NCBI RefSeq assembly: GCF_900142135.1
Contig: NZ_FQZU01000032.1
Location: 1 to 64,000, forward strand
DNA length: 64,000 nt
Direction of reading: 5' to 3'
Source of the DNA: Desulfatibacillum alkenivorans DSM 16219
GTDB lineage: Bacteria > Desulfobacterota > Desulfobacteria > Desulfobacterales > Desulfatibacillaceae
Part shown: positions 49,726 through 61,500 of the stretch, piece by piece
Layout of the letters: every line of letters starts with the position of its first letter
Position numbering within the stretch: the first letter of the stretch is position 1
Notes under the pieces: model-generated
The model's input: only the letters and a program-made list of their open reading frames with translations
Told to the model about the DNA's origin: nothing
Databases searched by the model: none
Position numbers and translations under genes: made by a program

Positions 49726-52401
49726 ATGATGAAAAAGACGACTGACTTAACAATCGAAAAAGGGCGAAGAGCAACCTCCTTATGGATGAAAACGACCCAT
49801 GTGTGCAATGCACGGCGCTTGTTTGCATCGTTTTTTTGCACCGCTTCAAGCAGGGGCGTGGGCTTTACGAGTATTCGAAACAGCCTGTTAACGGTGCTTT
49901 TCTATCTGCTCGCATTAAGCCCCGCCATAGCCGCAGAAGAGGCGCCCGGCTCGGTCAAGGACCATCCATGGCTTTTAATCGTTTTTTTTCTGGGAGGCGT
50001 CATTGCCGTTACCCTGGCGGTTTTTCTTTGGAATTTTTATCTTCAAAACAGGGTGAACAAGACCGTCAAAGAGCTTGAAAAGAAAAATGAACAGCTTGTC
50101 CAATCCCAGGAAGACATCCGGCGCAGCGAACACAAATTCAGGCTGATTTTTGAAAACGCCCCTTATGCCATCGTCATTTTCAGGCTGGATGACGGAACGA
50201 TCCTGGACGCCAGCAAAGCCTTCCTGGAAAGAAGAGGCGTCAGGAAAAAGGACCTGCACAAAATGTCCATCATGGATTTGGTGGTTGGGTCCGAAAAGGA
50301 AAAGCAGCGATATCTAGATCGAATACGGAAGGAAGGCGCCGTACATAACGAACCTGCCATAATTTATGAGCCGGACGGCTCCCATGGGCATATTTTTTAT
50401 TCCACGGTATTATTGGAGGTGGACGGAGAACTTCAGGGATTAAGCATGGCCCTGAACGTCACGAAACAAAAACAGGCCCAGGAAGCCTTGGTCCTTAGCG
50501 AAGAAAAATTCCGCAACGTGTTCAACAGCGCGCCCGTGGGAATATTCCGAAGCACCTTTGACGGCCGCTTGATCGAGGCCAATGACACCCTTGCCAGGTT
50601 TTTGGGCTATGAAAACAGGGAGCAAATACTTAGCCGGGTGGAGTCGCTGGGAAAAGAGATTTACCCCAGCGAAATGGAGCGGCAGCGTATTTTGGACGCC
50701 TTGCTGGAGTCGCCGGAAGGCATTCGAATGGAGGCCGAGTATAAACGCCAGGGCGGAAAGCCCGTATACGGCATTGTGAATGCCAAATTGTCCTTTGATG
50801 AAAATGGAAATCCCGCCTGGATAGATGGCGCCATAGAGGACGTTACGCGGATTAAACAAGCCGCCATGGAAACCCGCAAACTGGCGGCGGCTGTGGAGCA
50901 GTCCAGCGACATTATTGTCATCACGGATCCCAAAGGAGTCATTCAATACGTTAACCCGGCCTTTGAAAAGATAACGGGCTACTCCAGGGCGGAGGCCCTG
51001 GGGCAAACGCCCAGGGTATTGAAAAGCGGCAAGCACGACCAAGCCTTTTATGAGGACCTATGGCAGACTATCCTGGTGGGGGAAACCTGGAAGGGCAACA
51101 TTATCAACAAAAGGAAGGACGGCTCTCTTTTTACGGAAAAGGCCACCATATCCCCCATGGTTGACGACAACGGGGAAATCACTAATTTTGTGGCTTCCAA
51201 AAGGGACATCACGGATGAAATGGCGCTGCGGGAGCAAAACCGTCAGATGCAGAAAATGGAGGCGCTCGGCCGCCTGACAGGCGGGGTGGCCCATGATTTC
51301 AATAATCTGCTGCAGGCCATGAACGGCTTTGTGGAATTGGCTGGCATGGACCTACCCCAGGACCACCGAAGCCGTCCCTTTTTGGAGCAAACCCTGATCG
51401 CTGGACGGAGGGCCGCCAATCTGGTTCAACAGCTTTTGCTTTTCAGCCGCAAAAAGGACATGCAGTTCAAGTACGTGGACCTGAACACAGCGGTGGACGA
51501 TCTGTTGAAGATGGTGGGCCGGATCATTGGAACGGATATCCAGGTGCAATGGAGGCCGTGGAACTCCTCGCTTACGATTCACGCCGACCCCGGGATGATG
51601 GATCAGGTTTTGATGAACCTGTGCGTCAACGCCAGGGACGCCATGCCGGACGGAGGCGTTTTAACCATATCCACCAGCATTATGGAAGCGGACGCTCCTT
51701 TTTGCGCCGCGCATTCCTGGGCCAAACAGGGAAAATACGCAGTCCTGAAAGTCAGGGATACAGGCATGGGCATGGGGGAAGAGGTCCTGGACCGCATTTT
51801 CGAACCCTTTTTTACAACCAAGGAAGAGGGGCGGGGGACCGGCCTCGGTTTGGCTACGGCATACGGCGTTGTCCAGCAGCATGGGGGCATGATTTCTGTT
51901 TCCAGTGAGCTGGGAAAAGGGTCTGAATTCACCATCTTCCTGCCTCTAGTCGGCAGAGAGGTTCGGGTCATCAATAAGGGCGTTGTTGAAAAGGCTGCGG
52001 GCGGAGATGAGATCATCCTGATTGTCGAAGACGATGCCATGGTCAGACAAATGGCCTCCGCTATTTTAGAGAAGGCGGGCTACACAGTGCTGGAAGCCGG
52101 GGACGGCCGGGAAGCCGTTACTCTTTTCAAGTTGCAGCATGATCGTCTTTCTTTGGTGATTCTGGACATCACAATGCCCAATCTAACAGGTAAGGAGGCA
52201 TTTGAAGAGATTCGCAGAATTAAGCCGGAGATGCCCGTACTCGTCTGCAGCGCTTATGATGAAGGGACGGATAAGACCGACTTTGTCGCTAAGGAAGAAC
52301 TTTCGTATTTGCAAAAGCCGTATTCCGCCAACACCTTGCTTAAGACCGTGAGAAAAATCATTGATCACGGGCCTTTGACGGGCATCCTGCCTGAGGAATA
52401 A
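49726..52401 (+). CDS. Membrane hybrid sensor histidine kinase with PAS domains and receiver
   Basis: The protein has about 891 residues from ATG 49726; an adjacent ATG at 49729 and one at 49786 are alternatives, and the ribosome binding site (GCGGA) is weak. Hydrophobic segments at about 50-70 and 83-108 form two membrane spans with almost no periplasmic loop. PAS domains lie at about 130-250, 255-375 and 385-505. The kinase core has GGVAHDFNNLLQ (His near 522), NLCVNARDAM and GTGLGLATAYGVVQQHGG. The C-terminal receiver has VEDDAMV and VILDITMPNLTG (Asp near 811). It lies 50 bases after the diguanylate cyclase gene, with a terminator after it, so it may be part of the same operon. Confidence 0.87.
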   Translation: MMKKTTDLTIEKGRRATSLWMKTTHVCNARRLFASFFCTASSRGVGFTSIRNSLLTVLFYLLALSPAIAAEEAPGSVKDHPWLLIVFFLGGVIAVTLAVFLWNFYLQNRVNKTVKELEKKNEQLVQSQEDIRRSEHKFRLIFENAPYAIVIFRLDDGTILDASKAFLERRGVRKKDLHKMSIMDLVVGSEKEKQRYLDRIRKEGAVHNEPAIIYEPDGSHGHIFYSTVLLEVDGELQGLSMALNVTKQKQAQEALVLSEEKFRNVFNSAPVGIFRSTFDGRLIEANDTLARFLGYENREQILSRVESLGKEIYPSEMERQRILDALLESPEGIRMEAEYKRQGGKPVYGIVNAKLSFDENGNPAWIDGAIEDVTRIKQAAMETRKLAAAVEQSSDIIVITDPKGVIQYVNPAFEKITGYSRAEALGQTPRVLKSGKHDQAFYEDLWQTILVGETWKGNIINKRKDGSLFTEKATISPMVDDNGEITNFVASKRDITDEMALREQNRQMQKMEALGRLTGGVAHDFNNLLQAMNGFVELAGMDLPQDHRSRPFLEQTLIAGRRAANLVQQLLLFSRKKDMQFKYVDLNTAVDDLLKMVGRIIGTDIQVQWRPWNSSLTIHADPGMMDQVLMNLCVNARDAMPDGGVLTISTSIMEADAPFCAAHSWAKQGKYAVLKVRDTGMGMGEEVLDRIFEPFFTTKEEGRGTGLGLATAYGVVQQHGGMISVSSELGKGSEFTIFLPLVGREVRVINKGVVEKAAGGDEIILIVEDDAMVRQMASAILEKAGYTVLEAGDGREAVTLFKLQHDRLSLVILDITMPNLTGKEAFEEIRRIKPEMPVLVCSAYDEGTDKTDFVAKEELSYLQKPYSANTLLKTVRKIIDHGPLTGILPEE

Positions 52402-52459
52402 ATCTCGCCGGGTTTTTATAACGCCGGTGAAAAGACGTCGTTTAAGAATAGAAAAGTAA

Positions 52460-52504
52460 ACGCCCCAGGAGGACTTGATTCCCTCCCTGGGGCGTCGTTT
52501 TTTA
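52460..52504. terminator. Bidirectional terminator between convergent genes
   Basis: ACGCCCCAGGAGG (52460-52472) pairs with CCTCCCTGGGGCGT (52482-52495, one bulge), followed by CGTTTTTT on the plus strand. On the minus strand an A/T-rich run follows. It serves the kinase gene and probably also the giant gene at 52510. Confidence 0.85.
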
Positions 52505-52509
52505 TGCAA

Positions 52510-55500
52510 TTATCGCATGAGGGTTTGTATGAAGCAGCCGCCGTCCTCTTTGCCAAAGTCCGCGGCAACCTTGCCTTTATCCCGGGATGCGGCGATTTTT
52601 GATCCCGCTCCTGACGGGTCCCGTACAAGCGCTTGCGTGGGATCGTCGTCATAAGGCCCGTTATCCGTTATGTAAACGGTGACCTGGGTTCTATCGTGCG
52701 AGAACTCGGCGCCGTCTCCGGCGCCTCCGCTTATCAGGTCCCTGGAAAAATCGTACCAGCCCAACGCCGCACTGTACTTGTACCACCTGCAGGCGGCCGA
52801 CGCGGGCTCGGGCAGAGTCACCGTAAAGGAAACCCTGTCTCCTGCCTGATAAGCGCGCATTTCCACGTCTATGAGGCCGCACATGAGTTGATCCGGCCTG
52901 TTCGTCTCATCGGCTATGGTTTCCGGGTCGATGGCATCCAGATAAGTCACTCCGCCTTCCAGGGCGCAGATTCCCAGGGCCTCGCCGTCAAAGGATTCAA
53001 ACGGGGTGACGTTTTCATCAAAGCCTTTCAGGCCGTTGTCCGCAATTTGGATTGTCAGGCCTCCGGAAGCCATGAGTCCCTGATCATCCATCACGATAAG
53101 CTCCATTTCCACCGCGCCGCCTGGAGCGGCGACCGAAGGCGCTACAAAGGCCGGAGTCTGGGCCGTGGGATCGGACAGGCAGACCGAAGGGCCGCTGACC
53201 TGGCGCCAGAAGTACAGCACATCGCCTTCCGGATCGCTTGACGCAGATCCGTTCAGGATAACGTTAGCGCCTTCCGCAACGTTCAGGCCGGCTCCAGCGT
53301 TCGCCGTGGGCGGGTCGTTTGCGCCTGTTACGTTTACGATGCAGAAGTCCTGAGCTTTAAAGCCTTGTTCGTTGGCGACAGTCAGGCGGAACTCCAGAGC
53401 GGCCCCCGCTTCCAGCACTGTGGGCGCGGTAAAGGCCGGCGTCGCCGTGTCTTCTCCGGCCAGTACAACCTCCGGGCCTCCAACCTGTTCCCATTCGTAG
53501 GTGGCGATAGCTTTCCGGGCGTCAGCAGAGGCGGAGCCGTCCAGAGTCACGGTTGCATCCGCGCTAACCGTCTGGTCCGCTCCGGCGTTTGCCGTGGGAG
53601 GATCGTCCGCGGCGGTCACATTTACAATGCATGTGCGGGTGGATTCCTGGCAGTAATCCCGAACCGTCAGGGCGAATTCCAGAGCCCCGCCGGCCTGCGG
53701 CGGCGCCGTGAACCACGCCCTGGGAGACTGGGCGTCATTGATTTCCACGCTTTCGCCCGACAACTGGGTCCACTGGCAGGTCAGGGCGTCGCCGTTGAAA
53801 TCCGAGGAGCCCATGCCGTCCAGGACAACCTTGGCGCCCGGATCGGCCGTTGCCTGGCAGTATGCCCAGGCCATGGGAGCGTAAGGCCTGGAGGCCGGGT
53901 CATTGGGGGCGGTCTGACAATTATATTCGGTCAGGTTGTCCACGCCGTCCGAATCCAGGTCGCCTGCGGAGTCGTCAATGCTGGAATCCAAGCCATACTG
54001 GCCTTCCCAGGCGTCGTTCATATAGTCTGCGTCCAGATCCTCAGAGTCCGGCGCATACAACTCATACACCGGGCTGTCAGCCTGGGTGTCGTTCACCCTG
54101 ACGCCGATGGTCAAAGGCCCGCTGTAATCCGCGTCCTTGGTCACAGCCGTTCCGTTCACCGTGTAATGATCGCCCGGCAGCACCTGCAGGGTGAAGTCCG
54201 CCGGATAGGCGTTGTCGGGATCTTCCACGGTCAGATCGTTCAGGGTAATCTCTCGGGCCTGGCCGGCTGCTATGGAGATATCCTCCTGTCCGATGATAAG
54301 CGGAATGTCGTTGACCGCAGTGACGGTCACCACCAGGTTGAACCAGCCGCTTTCGTCCAGCCCGTCGTATACCTGGACCGGGACGGACAACACGCCGTTA
54401 AAGTCCGTATTCGGGGTGATTGTTGTATCGGCATAGGAGTAATTATCCCCCGAGCCGATCTGCATCTGGAAGTCGTCCGGATAGGTCTGGTCGTCCTGAA
54501 CCAGAATATCGGAGAAGGTGATTTCCAGCGGGGTTTCCTCAGGCGTGGTCAAGGCCTTGGCCTGTCCTGTGATGACCGGAGGAATGTTTTGCACCTGCAG
54601 GGTGAAGGTTTGCACGTCCTCCAGGTCTCCCTGTTTGGCCATTACGCTGATTTCGTAGGTCCCGATGTCGCCCGGCGCAGAGGTCTGCCAGGTGACGAGC
54701 CCGGTGTTTGCGTCGATGGTCATGCCAGTGGGCGCCTTCAGCAGGCTGAATTCAAGCGCCGTCTGTTTATTGTCCGATTCCACCACCAACTGGTAGGAGA
54801 ACAAAGCTCCGGCGCTCACAAAAACCTGGGGATCGGAAATGATGGAAGCGGAAGCCTCGGGCGGCATGCCCGCCACATAAATATAGAAAGTCTGGGAGGA
54901 TTCCGCCAGTTGGTCGTCCTGAATTGCGATGGTTACGGTCCAGGTTCCGGTTTGCTCTTCCGTGGGAGTCCAGGAGACGAGCCCGGCGTCCGATATCTCG
55001 ATGCCCGCCGCTCCGCCGTCGTCGCTCACGAGGTAGCTCAAAGCATCTCCGTCCGGATCGTAGGCCTGCACCTGATAGGTGAAGGTTGAACCGGCCTGCA
55101 CCACGTCGCGTTTGGGCGTGGAGGTGATGACCGGGACGTTGTTGACGGCGTCATGGTTGATCATTAAAACGGTCACGGAGTTTTCAAAGGGGCTTTCCAC
55201 GGCCCGGGTTTTGACCGTATCGTCGGTTTCTTCTTTGGTCTTTCTATTGGAGAAGCCGCGTCTTTGCACCTCGGCGTTAGCTGCAAGATGCACCGCGTGC
55301 TCGGCCAGGGCTTTCACCTGATCGTTATCCAGGCCAAGGCGCCCGCCTTCCTTGATGCGTACGATGCCTTCGGCCCTGCCCAAGGCCTGTTCCGCCTCAA
55401 CGGAGTTGGGCTCAGCGAGAACAACCTGTTGTCCCAGGTCTTCCTTCCTGAATTCCGTGTCTTCATCCTCCATGCCGTAAGTCAGGTCTTCGTCAAGCGC

Positions 55501-58500
55501 CTTGGCGCCCATCAAAATCTGGGCGGCTTCGCTGACGATTTCGTACTTACCCGCTCTGGTCGTTTCGGAGGTTTCAATCTCCTTGATGGCGGCCGCGGAA
55601 AAACGATAGCGCTTGCCCGGCGTCAGGTCCGTCACCAAAGAAGCCCCAATGAGGGAGTTGTCCAGGTTTTGTTCCGTTTCCGTCTGGTCGTATTTATAAT
55701 TGGGGTCTTCCAGATCGTCCGTCCACACAATCCGGTAGCCGATGATGGCGTCGTCCTCCAACAGGTCCCAGGTCACCAAGGCCGTGGATTCGTTCCGGAC
55801 CTCCACCCTTATATTTTCAATGCTGGGCGGCGCGTCCAGATCCGGGACGTAAATCGGCGCGTCGCTGTAGGCGAACCTTGCGGCGTTTTTGCCGTCATCG
55901 ATTTTCGCCATGATCCAGTAGTAACGGGAGGCCACCGGGTTTTCGATCAGGTCGTAGGTATGGTTCAGGGAGTGCGCTCCGGCCGTTTCCACCGGAACCT
56001 GGGCGTATTGAGAGCCGATGTGCTTGTTTATGTCCCGTTCGTTGGCCAGATACAGGGTGGTGGTTACCGGATCGTCTTCGTCGATCTGATCCCATTCCAC
56101 ATAGATGGTCTGGCCGTCGCTGTATGCGTCGGTGATGTCAATGGAAGGCGCCTTGTTGATGGTTAGCGCTTCCACGATATACTGGCCAAGGCTCGCGGGC
56201 GAGGTGATGCTGGCGGTGTATGTTCCGCCTTCCGGGTTGGACAGGAAGCAGCATGCCTCCATGGCCGCCGCATTTTGCCGGTACATGACTTCAACCGGGT
56301 TATCAACGTCAAAGGGGTTGGCTTCGGGGGTGAAAACCGTTCCCGAAGGCGAGGTCAGCGTAAAATGGGGATCGCCGCCCTCCAGTTCGTAATTCAGCCT
56401 GACTATTACGGGATCTCCGGCGGGGAGTTCAAGCTCCACCGCGTCCCCTGTAAAGTCTTTATCGGACTTTCTAAATCCTTCCCCGGCGTTATCCAGGCTG
56501 TAATGCTTGGATAGCTGGATGAGGTTGGTTCCAAATTGGAACCTGGCTTGTGCGGGATAATCCCCCGAGTCGCCCTTTCTGTCTTCCTGGGTCCAGTACC
56601 GGGGCTGGTTGTAGGGATTTTCCCATTCCAGGGTTTCGGTGACGCCCTTGACCGGGGCGTGAAAGCCTTCGGCGTCCACCCGGAATCCGATGGAGAATAT
56701 TCCAAGGACGCTGGCGTTGCCGCCGATTCCTTCGTTGTCAAAATTGCACCCTACGCCCGCGAATTCAAAACCTCCGGCAATGGGGATGTTGTCGGGAATT
56801 TTTAAGGAGATCCGGGCGTAACCCGAAACCCAACCGTCAAAGGTGATGTATATGCCGCCCGCGCCTGTAAAGTATTGGTAAATGGGCATGTAGGCGCTGA
56901 ACATCACACCCTGTTGCGCCCCGGAGAAAACAATCAGAACCTTGGCGCCGGCGATGTCGGCAATGCCCATAAGCTGGATTGTGCCCTCCAGTTTGATGGC
57001 TCCGCCTATGTCCGTGGTAAACTCCACCAACCCCGCCAGCATGGCGACGCTAACCGGTCCTACTTTCTGAGCGGGGCCGCCTGTAAATCGTATTTCTCCC
57101 ACAAAGACCAGGGATCTTTGCCAACAGATTTCTCCGTCGGAAACCAGGTATTCGCTCACTTCCTCGCAATGCACATCATTCGGCGGCTGATATTTTCCGG
57201 CCGTTCCTTCCAGGCCGATTCCAATGTCCTGCATGTACACGCCGGAATCCCCCAGAGGAATGTTCATCCCTATGACTTTAATGAATACTCCATCAAATTT
57301 GCCGTCCCTGAATGCCACCCAACCGGAGATGCCCTGCCCGGACTCTTCGACAGTGCCCGCCGCCGGAGTCCAGAAAGGCAGCACCACGCCCCCGCCGAAC
57401 TTAAAAAAGGCTTGCGGATCATATTCAATTTGGAGGATGATTCCGGCCACGCCAACTCCCTTGAATTTAAGTTTGGGTATGGCTAAACCACCGTCCTCGC
57501 CAAGGATCGTGCCTTCATCCTCAGGCTTGGGAAATTGCATTTCCAGGTCGTCAAGGGTTAAGGGCTCTCCTAAAACGTTGAAGCCCGGAGCGCAAGTGAT
57601 TTGCATGCCGTTTCTATCTGGCATGGGACTAATATCCGTGATGGGCATATCAAATCCGCTGATGATGACTGTCGGGTTCTCCCACGTTATTCCATCTTTG
57701 TGTATCAACACATTGTCGATGAGTAGGGAGCCGTTTTCCATGTTCCACTGGGATTTCGCATGCATGTCGGGCGAGGGGATTTCCAGGCCCCGGCTTGTAA
57801 AATAGGATCCCTGCTGATCGTATTCCACGCCCGCAATATCCAGCACGCCCGCCGGAAGCCTTACAAACAACTCGTCCTGTCCCGTGGAGGCGTCGTAGCT
57901 TTTGTACAGTTCCAGGTTCTCAAAATGCAGCGGGAAGGAAACATCCAAGAGGTTCCAGTCCACATGGACGTCGGGAAAACGCATCAATGAAGGAGTGGGA
58001 AAGATGCTTCCGTGGTAAATCCTAATTCCCAATGCTTCTCCCGTCGGTTCCAGGTTTCCTGTCACGGTCGACATGGCGCCGCTGAAATCCATTTGGGGTG
58101 TAGTCAGGGTAAAGTCGGAGTAGACGTCCCCTCCATGCTGCGTGTCGGTTCCGGATTCAAAATACACATCGTCCGAGTAAAAGTAGCCCGGACCGAATTC
58201 CCAGTCCAGGGCGGAGAATTCGCTGGCTGCCTGGGTGAAGCTGATGGTGCGGCCCCTGGCGACTCTGGGATAACAATAGTTGACGTCTTCTACATGGAAG
58301 ACTTTTTGCGAGTCGTGCGTGGCGATATCCAGGCTGTTAAAATAAAGCCCCTTGTCATTGGTTACGCCCGCTGGAAAAATGCCGTTCCAATAGTCGGTTT
58401 GAAAATATCCGTTATCGAAGACGGCCGCGCCTCCGTAATCCCAATCCAGAAGCACGTTTTTCAGGAAAAAGTCATCTCCCTGGCCGTTGCCCTTAATGCC

Positions 58501-61500
58501 ATTATCCTTCAGGCTTACGTCTTCCAACTCGATTACGTCTATACCCGCCATGAAACTGGCGCCGTCCATGATCGGCGGATAGTCCGCATAGAACTCCAGA
58601 TTATCCAGGGTAAGCGCCTTATAATCCGTGAAATTCCCAAGATAGAAGGTCTCGGGCGTTTCAAGCCGTTCCCAGGCCGGGTTGAATGTAAAATCGCTCC
58701 AGCTTATGCCCGAAATGGTCAGCCCGGAAAAGTTCAGGCTGGCGTTTTCCGTGGTTATAAACCGGATGCCTGCGTCCGGGCATATTCCCAGGCCGGTGAA
58801 CGGCATGGGGTAATCCCCGCCGTCGGCCAGCAGGGTTCCGTCAAAGACCATGGAGAACCTGGGCGGATTGTATTCGCCCAAAATATAGCTTTCTTTGTAT
58901 TGAATGGCGTCCACGATGGTGGAGAAGCCGCACAGCACAGGCCCGTCATCCGGGTTGACCGGGGTGAAAATCATTTGATCCGCATCCAGCCGGCACGGCC
59001 CCGTAAACAGGTCCAGGTCCCCGGAAAGAAGGTCATAGACGTACTCCTCCCCATCCCAGTACGCCGAACCGTACCACAGATCCGCGATGTTCATATAAGT
59101 CACCGGGCCGGAGAAAAGCACCTGGGTTCCCGTGATGACGATGGGCTTGGTATTTGTATTGATGGTTTTCAGGTCGTATTTGACCGCCTCGTCCGTGCGG
59201 CGCATCCACACGGGAGAAGACGTCATTACGGGGGCGTCCAGGAGATTGCCGTCCCCATCGAATTCCTGTATTGAATCCGTCAGGAACTGCACCTTGCCCA
59301 CGGTCATGGTTTCGGAAATCACATCACCGACCTGGACCGTAACGTTGGCCATGGCGTACATTTCTTCGTCGTCGTACAGATCCCAGGCCTTGGCCTCAAG
59401 CACGTACACTTGCTGTGCTTCAAAATCAAACTCAGACCCTTCCGTAATCCACAAGGAGTGACCGTACACGGCGAAGCGTCCGTTGGCGTCTTCAGTCAAT
59501 TCGTAGTTCAGGATGGCGTCTCCGTTTCCATCCTGGGCGGAGAGTTCGCCAACATGAACATTGCCCGTGTACTTGCGGCATTCTTCAACATCAATGGCCG
59601 ATCCGCCGTCAAGAAGAATAAATTCCAGGCTTGTGGTGGGAAAGTCCACCCGATCCACATTCACGGTGTATTGGGCGGAGGCGTCATAATTTCCGTCATG
59701 GATAATGATTCCCAGGGTGTAGCTTGGCATGACGGCATGATCCAGAGCCGCAGCCGTGACCAGATAGGGAACGCCGTTGGATTCCTGAATCGAAAAATCG
59801 TCATAACCGGCGCCCTGGATTTCATAAGTATAATCGTTGACTGCATCCGGGTCGGTAATGTCGATACGGGCGATTACTGTGCCTACCGGTCTGTCCTCCC
59901 GCACCGGATTCAATAAGGTGAATACGTTGACATCCGTGGGCGGGTCGGCGCCATCTTCCAGGTTGATGATAATGGGTTGGTCCAGGTGCAAGGGCGGCTC
60001 GCCGTTATCCGCGGCCCGAACCTGAATGGTGAATCCTCCGTTGGTTTCATAGTCCAGATCCGCGCCTTCCGCCACCTTGAGTACATCGCCGTCCAGGTAG
60101 AATCTGCCGTCCGCATCGTCCAGCAATGTAAAGGTGTGGGTCTGGGCCGGGTTGGCGTCCACGGCGGTGAGAGTTCCCACAACCGTGTTGGCCGGGGCGT
60201 CTTCAGGAAGGGTGGTTGCCACGCTTCCGTCAATCTGGATGTACAGGGGCGGGGTGTTTTCGCCCGGGTCCATCAAAAACAGGAATTCGTGCGTGCTGGA
60301 AATAGGCGGCGCGCCGTCGTCCAGCGTGGTTATATACAGGTTTATTTGCGGGTGCTCGGCGCTGGAAATGCTCTGGTCCAAAAATAGAGAGAACATCTCG
60401 TCGCCGTCTTCGTTTTGGCCCCATTTTTCCGTATGGAAATAGGAGTCCCAAGGCGGCAGGATGGTGAGGGCCGCCAATTGGCCGGCGTCCGGTTCCAGCA
60501 CGGTCAGCATGCCCAGATAGGCGGGAACGGCGGCGTTTTCGTCAATATTATCGTCCCCGTCAAATTCCAGGTCCGCAGGTTCGTTTTTGTCCTCCACATT
60601 GATGGTTATGTCCGTTTCGCAGGACATGGCGGGGACGCCGTCGTCCGTAGCTTTTACGCGCACCACATGGGATTGGGCCGTTTCGTAATCAATCCAGCCG
60701 ATATAGCGGGCTATCAGGCGGTCGCCCTCGATGACAAAGGCGCCTCCCGAGGAGTCGGAGACGATTTCAAAGGTGTGGCTCTGAGATGCGTTGTCGTCCT
60801 GGACGCTCAGGGTTCCCACTTCGTATTCCAGGGTGTTTTCCGGAACCGTGTTGGAGGACAGGGCGATGGAGTAGGGCGCCGTGTTGATTTCGGGAACCAC
60901 CCAGACAGCCAGGTTTTTCACCGTGGAGTAGCGCGGCGTTCCGTTGTCGCCCTCCTCGGTCCAGCCTTCCTCCATAAAGCCGGAATCCGTGGATGACACC
61001 CGGATGGTCCGGGTGGGGTTGTCCGCGTCATAAGTCAGCAGGCTGGAGTCTCCCACAACCAGGTTTTCCCCGTCGATGGCGAAACCGCCGTTGGTGGGGT
61101 CCGTAATGAGGGCGTATTCGTGCCGGTCCAGGCCTCCGTCTTCGTCCTCTGTCGTGAATGCGCCGATAACCGTTCCGTCGGCCCAGTCTTCCCCGGCCTG
61201 GTTATTGTCCAGGGAAATATCCGTGGGGGCGTCGTTGGCGTTTTGCAGATTGATGGTAAATGTCTTGGTCAGGGGCGAAAAAGCGCCCTGATCGGAAAGG
61301 TCTTGGGCCTCCACCGTGATGGACAGGGTGGGGGAGGCTTCAAAGTCAAAGGCTGGCTGGAGATTCACCTGAAGCTCGTCAATGACGATTCGGAAGGCGT
61401 TTCCCGGATTGTCCGTCAGGGTGTACTGGGTGGACGCGTTGTGGTCCGGATCCTGGCCCGTGAACACGCCTATGAGGGTTCCCGCTTCCGAGTTTTCCGT